From assembly GCA_937959175.1 (NCBI GenBank), contig CALGAS010000500.1, positions 1 to 8,006 of the forward strand: a stretch of DNA of 8,006 nucleotides. The letters are read 5' to 3'. The translations under genes were made by a program, and so were the position numbers. This DNA is from an uncultured bacterium (lineage in GTDB: Bacteria > Planctomycetota > Planctomycetia > Pirellulales > UBA1268). The notes under the pieces were generated by a model. The model worked only from the letters and a program-made list of their open reading frames with translations. It was not told the DNA's origin and did no database searches. Of this stretch, positions 5,447 to 8,006 are shown one piece after another (the stretch's first letter is position 1; every line of letters begins with the position of its first letter).

Positions 5447-6133
5447 ATGCCCGCCGCCCAGCTTGTGCCCGCCGCCGCCGCCCTCGAGGTGGCCCGCATC
5501 GAGTCGCTCCCGTTCGGCGAGCATTCGTATGTCGTCCGCCGGGCGGGCAAGCGGGAGTGCCTGCTCGTCGATCCGGGCTTCGAGCCAAAAGAGATCCTCG
5601 CCTGGATCGACAGGCAGGGACTTGAGCCGGTCGCCATCCTGCTGACCCATGGCCATTCCGACCACATCGCCGGCAACGCGGCCGTCAAGAACCGCTGGCC
5701 CGACCTGCCGCTCCTGATCGGCCGCGGCGATGCCGCGAAACTCACCGACGCCTCGGCCAATCTCTCGGCCTCCTTTGGCATCCAGCTGACCAGCCCTCCG
5801 GCTGATCGCCTCCTGGCCGACGGGGAGCGGCTCGACCTGGCCGGCTGCCCGATGCTCGTGCGGGAAATCCCGGGCCATTCCGCGGGGCATGTGGTGTTCA
5901 TCCTCGACGGCGAGTCGCCGCCGGTCGTGTTTGGCGGCGACGTGCTCTTCCGGGAGGGCATCGGCCGCACCGACTTTCCCGACGGCGATTTCGAGGCACT
6001 GGCCACGGGCATCCGCCGCCATCTCTACACCCTGCCGGTCGAGACGATCGTGTTTCCGGGCCACGGTGAGCCCACGACCGTCGGCCACGAGCGCCGACAC
6101 AACCCCTTCGTGGCGGGTGATTCACAGGATTGA
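5447..6133 (+). CDS. MBL-fold metallo-hydrolase, YcbL/glyoxalase II-like
   Basis: A cytosolic metallo-beta-lactamase-fold hydrolase of 228 residues. The metal-binding set is complete: THGHSDH (67-73; His68, His70, Asp72, His73), His144 in PGHSAGH, Asp165 in FGGDVLF and His206 in FPGHGEP. The GIGRTDFPDGD (171-181) and GHGEPTTVGHERRHNPF (205-221) blocks are typical of the YcbL group, which is related to glyoxalase II. Hydrolysis of a thioester such as S-lactoylglutathione is possible, but the substrate is not shown. The start is uncertain. The ATG at 5447 is chosen because codon use becomes typical from there; an ATG at 5402 (15 residues longer) and a TTG at 5378 are also open, and none has a Shine-Dalgarno sequence. 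The stop lies 2 nt before the plsC start, so the two are probably cotranscribed and translationally coupled. Confidence 0.9.
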   Translation: MPAAQLVPAAAALEVARIESLPFGEHSYVVRRAGKRECLLVDPGFEPKEILAWIDRQGLEPVAILLTHGHSDHIAGNAAVKNRWPDLPLLIGRGDAAKLTDASANLSASFGIQLTSPPADRLLADGERLDLAGCPMLVREIPGHSAGHVVFILDGESPPVVFGGDVLFREGIGRTDFPDGDFEALATGIRRHLYTLPVETIVFPGHGEPTTVGHERRHNPFVAGDSQD

Positions 6134-6135
6134 CC

Positions 6136-6843
6136 ATGACGCCCGCCGCGATCGAAGATGAGGTGATGCTCTCACCGGCCGACATCCGCGAGCCCGCTCC
6201 GGCCCCCGCTCCGCGGTCGCGGGTCCGGTCGCCGGTCTGCCGGGCGGCCGGCCTCGGCCTGGCGGCGGTGGCCCGCGTTCTGGCCGGGTCGAGCGTCCGA
6301 TGGATCGCCAGCCAGCCCGACACCTGCCAGCGGGTCTACTTCGCCAACCACACCAGCCATCTCGATGCCCTGATTATCTGGGCCTCCCTGCCGCAGTCGA
6401 TTCGGGAACTGACCCGGCCGGTTGCCGCCAAGGATTATTGGTCTCGCGGCCTGGTCCGTCGCTGGCTCGCCCAGGAAGTCTTCGATGCCATCCTGATCGA
6501 CCGCACCGACATCAAGGTGCACCAGAGCCCGGTCGACATGATGCTCCGCGAAGCCGGCACGACCCGCTCACTGATCGTCTTCCCCGAAGGCAGCCGCAGC
6601 GTCAGCGGCGAGGTGGGGGAGTTCAAGAGCGGGCTCTATTACCTCGCCAAGAAGCGGCCCGACCTGGAACTGGTGCCAGTCCACATCGACAACCTCAACC
6701 GGGTCCTGCCCCGGGGCGAGTTCCTGCCGGTTCCCCTCCTCTCCTGCATCAGTTTCGGCCCGCCCTTGTGGCTGGAGCGGGGCGAAGCGAAACTCGATTT
6801 TCTCGCTCGGGCCCGCCGCGCTGTGCTGGCCCTCAAGGAATAG
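6136..6843 (+). CDS. 1-acyl-sn-glycerol-3-phosphate acyltransferase family protein (PlsC-like)
   Basis: The likely reaction is acyl transfer to lysophosphatidic acid, giving phosphatidic acid at the inner membrane. The 235-residue protein has the catalytic HX4D motif in NHTSHLD (71-77; His72, Asp77), the FPEGSR motif (149-154) and a VPVHIDN block (180-186), in the usual order. A hydrophobic stretch about 37-51 may help membrane association. The first 35 residues are proline- and alanine-rich and look non-conserved. The ATG at 6136 has AGGA (6126-6129) 6 nt upstream, inside the end of the metallo-hydrolase gene, whose stop codon is 2 nt away. The next gene encodes the enzyme for the following step of phospholipid synthesis, supporting this role. 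Acyltransferases of this family also act on other lipids, so exact substrate is inferred. Confidence 0.9.
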   Translation: MTPAAIEDEVMLSPADIREPAPAPAPRSRVRSPVCRAAGLGLAAVARVLAGSSVRWIASQPDTCQRVYFANHTSHLDALIIWASLPQSIRELTRPVAAKDYWSRGLVRRWLAQEVFDAILIDRTDIKVHQSPVDMMLREAGTTRSLIVFPEGSRSVSGEVGEFKSGLYYLAKKRPDLELVPVHIDNLNRVLPRGEFLPVPLLSCISFGPPLWLERGEAKLDFLARARRAVLALKE

Positions 6844-6912
6844 TCCGGCCCGGCGGGCCGCGGCCGGTCAGGCAGCCGCTCCCCGTCGGCGTCCGGGCCG
6901 GACACCGCGGCC
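6844..6912 (+). other. GC-rich spacer between plsC-like gene and cdsA
   Basis: This 69-bp gap is made of short GC inverted repeats, among them TCCGG (6892-6896) with CCGGA (6898-6902) and GGCCCGGCGGGCC (6848-6860). There is no T-tract, so it does not look like a terminator; read-through into cdsA is likely. No Shine-Dalgarno sequence precedes the cdsA ATG. Confidence 0.3.
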
Positions 6913-7872
6913 ATGACCGACAACCGCACGATCGCCCTTGTCGCCGGTGTCTTGGCCTTGCTGACCGCGGCCACCGCCGTCGGCCAGTTTCTCCGCCGGC
7001 ACCCCGACCGCGGCCTCGATCCGGCCGCGATCCGCACCTTCAATCGCCGGCTGCGGGGCTGGTGGATCCTGTGCACCGTCCTGGCGGCCGCCTTCTGGCT
7101 CGGCACGGTCGCCACGGTCGTGCTCTTCGGGCTGGTCTCCTTCTGGGCCCTGCGGGAGTTCATCACCCTCACGCCGACCCGCAAGGGCGACCATCGGGCG
7201 CTGTTCTGGGTGTTCTTCGCCTTCACGCCGCTCCACTACGTCCTGGTCGGCCTCAATGAATACGACGTCTTCAGCGTCTTCCTGCCGGTGTACGCGACGC
7301 TCTTCGTCCTGGCCCGAGTGGCCTTCGCCGGTGACTACAAGCGGTTTCTCGAGCGGACCGCCAAGATCCAGGCCGGGCTCGTCGTCTGCGTCTACTGCCT
7401 CTCGTTTGCCCCTGCCCTTCTCCAGCTGCCGCTGCCGGGGGCCGACGACGGCCGCGGCGGCAACTTCCGGCTGCTCTTCTTCCTGATTCTGCTCGTGCAG
7501 TTTGCCGACTGCATGCAGTACGTCTGGAGCCGGATGCTCGGCCAGCGGCTCGTCGCGCCGGCGGTCAGTTCCAACCGGACCTGGGAAGGGCTGCTGGGCA
7601 GCGCCACCAGCACGGCCCTCCTGGCCGCCGCCCTCTGGTGGGCCGCCCCGCCCTTTCAACTCTGGCAGGCGACGCTCGCCGGCTTCGTGGTGGCCCTGAT
7701 GGCCTTCGCCGGCGGGATGACGATGTCGGCCATCAAGCGGGACCGCGGCGTCAAGGACTACGGCACGCTCGTCGTCGGCCACGGCGGCGTGCTCGACCGG
7801 ATCGACTCGATGTGTTTCGCCGCGCCGGTCTTCTATCACATCACGCTGCTGGTCACCGGCATCAAGCCCTGA
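6913..7872 (+). CDS. cdsA: Phosphatidate cytidylyltransferase (CDP-diacylglycerol synthase)
   Basis: It condenses CTP and phosphatidic acid to CDP-diacylglycerol, the precursor of anionic and zwitterionic phospholipids, in the inner membrane. The 319-residue protein is strongly hydrophobic, with about seven or eight likely membrane segments (for example near 6-24, 50-76 and 94-110, and others across 120-265). The CDP-diacylglycerol synthase signature is complete at 272-298: SAIKRD, then GVKDYG, then GHGGVLDRIDS. The segment FADCMQYVWSRMLG and the SSNRTWEG block are also family features. The overall form, with a long N-terminal portion, recalls the YnbB-type branch. It follows the acyltransferase that makes its substrate, and the pair probably works as a unit. 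The ATG at 6913 is the most upstream start in frame. Repeat copy 3, with a terminator, follows the stop codon. Confidence 0.95.
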   Translation: MTDNRTIALVAGVLALLTAATAVGQFLRRHPDRGLDPAAIRTFNRRLRGWWILCTVLAAAFWLGTVATVVLFGLVSFWALREFITLTPTRKGDHRALFWVFFAFTPLHYVLVGLNEYDVFSVFLPVYATLFVLARVAFAGDYKRFLERTAKIQAGLVVCVYCLSFAPALLQLPLPGADDGRGGNFRLLFFLILLVQFADCMQYVWSRMLGQRLVAPAVSSNRTWEGLLGSATSTALLAAALWWAAPPFQLWQATLAGFVVALMAFAGGMTMSAIKRDRGVKDYGTLVVGHGGVLDRIDSMCFAAPVFYHITLLVTGIKP

Positions 7873-7888
7873 GCCTGCCTGAAGTACC

Positions 7889-8006
7889 GAAAGCGTCTCG
7901 GTCGTGAACGCGGATTGGGCGCGCTGGTGGTGAACGGCTGGCGGGAACCGTGGGTTGGGCGGCCCAACGGCCCGCCGTCCCCCCGGCTCGCGCCGGGGGG
8001 CTTCTA
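7889..8006 (+). repeat. Intergenic repeat, copy 3 (cut by window edge)
   Basis: It begins with GAAAGC (7889-7894), then CGCGGATTGGGCG (7909-7921), GGTGGTGAACGG (7926-7937), a 25-nt variable middle and the identical 36-nt block (7968-8003). The middle differs from copies 1 and 2: it lacks CGGGCTTCCGG and holds TTGGG (7955-7959), which can pair with CCCAA (7963-7967) around a 3-nt loop. The 5' box TTGGGC (7915-7920) can compete for the same partner, GCCCAA (7962-7967). It starts 17 nt after the cdsA stop codon. Confidence 0.75.
7979..8006 (+). terminator. Intrinsic terminator hairpin after cdsA
   Basis: This is the same 9-bp stem as in the other copies (7979-7987 with 7992-8000, TCGC loop), followed by CTTCTA at the window end. 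It is oriented to end the metallo-hydrolase/plsC/cdsA transcript. Confidence 0.68.

Noticed and set aside
6868..7839. 323-codon minus-strand open frame opposite cdsA
   Set aside because: The translation is a charged, low-complexity Gly/Glu/Arg/Asp series, the expected shadow of a hydrophobic GC-rich gene; the plus strand has the CDP-diacylglycerol synthase signature.
164..8006. CRISPR array
   Set aside because: The three related sequences are several kilobases apart and separated by genes, with no short regular spacers.
1..8006. tRNA, rRNA or a known riboswitch
   Set aside because: No cloverleaf with TTCGA-type T-loop, no rRNA stretch and no riboswitch core that I recognise was seen in the intergenic regions; a covariance search was not possible.

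Overview
The window is GC-rich bacterial chromosome, probably from a planctomycete of the Pirellulales type. The lineage is inferred from several things together. There is a DUF1571 secreted protein, a family best known from Planctomycetes. A short-form AMP nucleosidase resembles those of Chlamydiae and Bacteroidetes. The gene after rsmH is not ftsL, ftsI or a mur gene, which fits a phylum that has lost much of the division and wall cluster. No sequence search could be run.

Layout, left to right. Positions 1-278 hold no gene: an imperfect 45-nt REP-like palindrome, then copy 1 of an intergenic repeat ending in a strong terminator hairpin. queA (tRNA queuosine synthesis, minus strand) and rsmH (16S rRNA methyltransferase, plus strand) diverge from a gap of only 44 bp that contains a 13-bp palindrome. 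After rsmH, on the same strand, come a membrane-anchored proline-rich LysM protein and the AMP nucleosidase gene. Repeat copy 2 lies between that gene and the convergent DUF1571 gene. A 323-bp divergent gap then leads to a three-gene plus-strand group: a YcbL/glyoxalase-II-like metallo-hydrolase, a PlsC-type acyltransferase and a CdsA/YnbB-type CDP-diacylglycerol synthase. Repeat copy 3 follows and runs to the window edge.

How the genes fit together: PlsC makes phosphatidic acid and CdsA turns it into CDP-diacylglycerol, so the last two genes catalyse consecutive steps of phospholipid synthesis. The hydrolase is 2 nt from plsC and probably cotranscribed. QueA and RsmH both modify RNA of the translation machinery and may share a divergent control region.

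The most notable non-coding signal is the three-copy repeat of about 95-130 nt. All copies lie on the plus strand, at least two of them just downstream of plus-strand genes. They share a 36-nt identical 3' block containing a 9-bp GC hairpin, plus a conserved 5' box able to pair with sequence just before the hairpin. It looks like a dispersed terminator-bearing element or a structured RNA family. No unmistakable new protein system was found; all eight coding genes fall into recognisable families except for the linker and precise role of the LysM protein.
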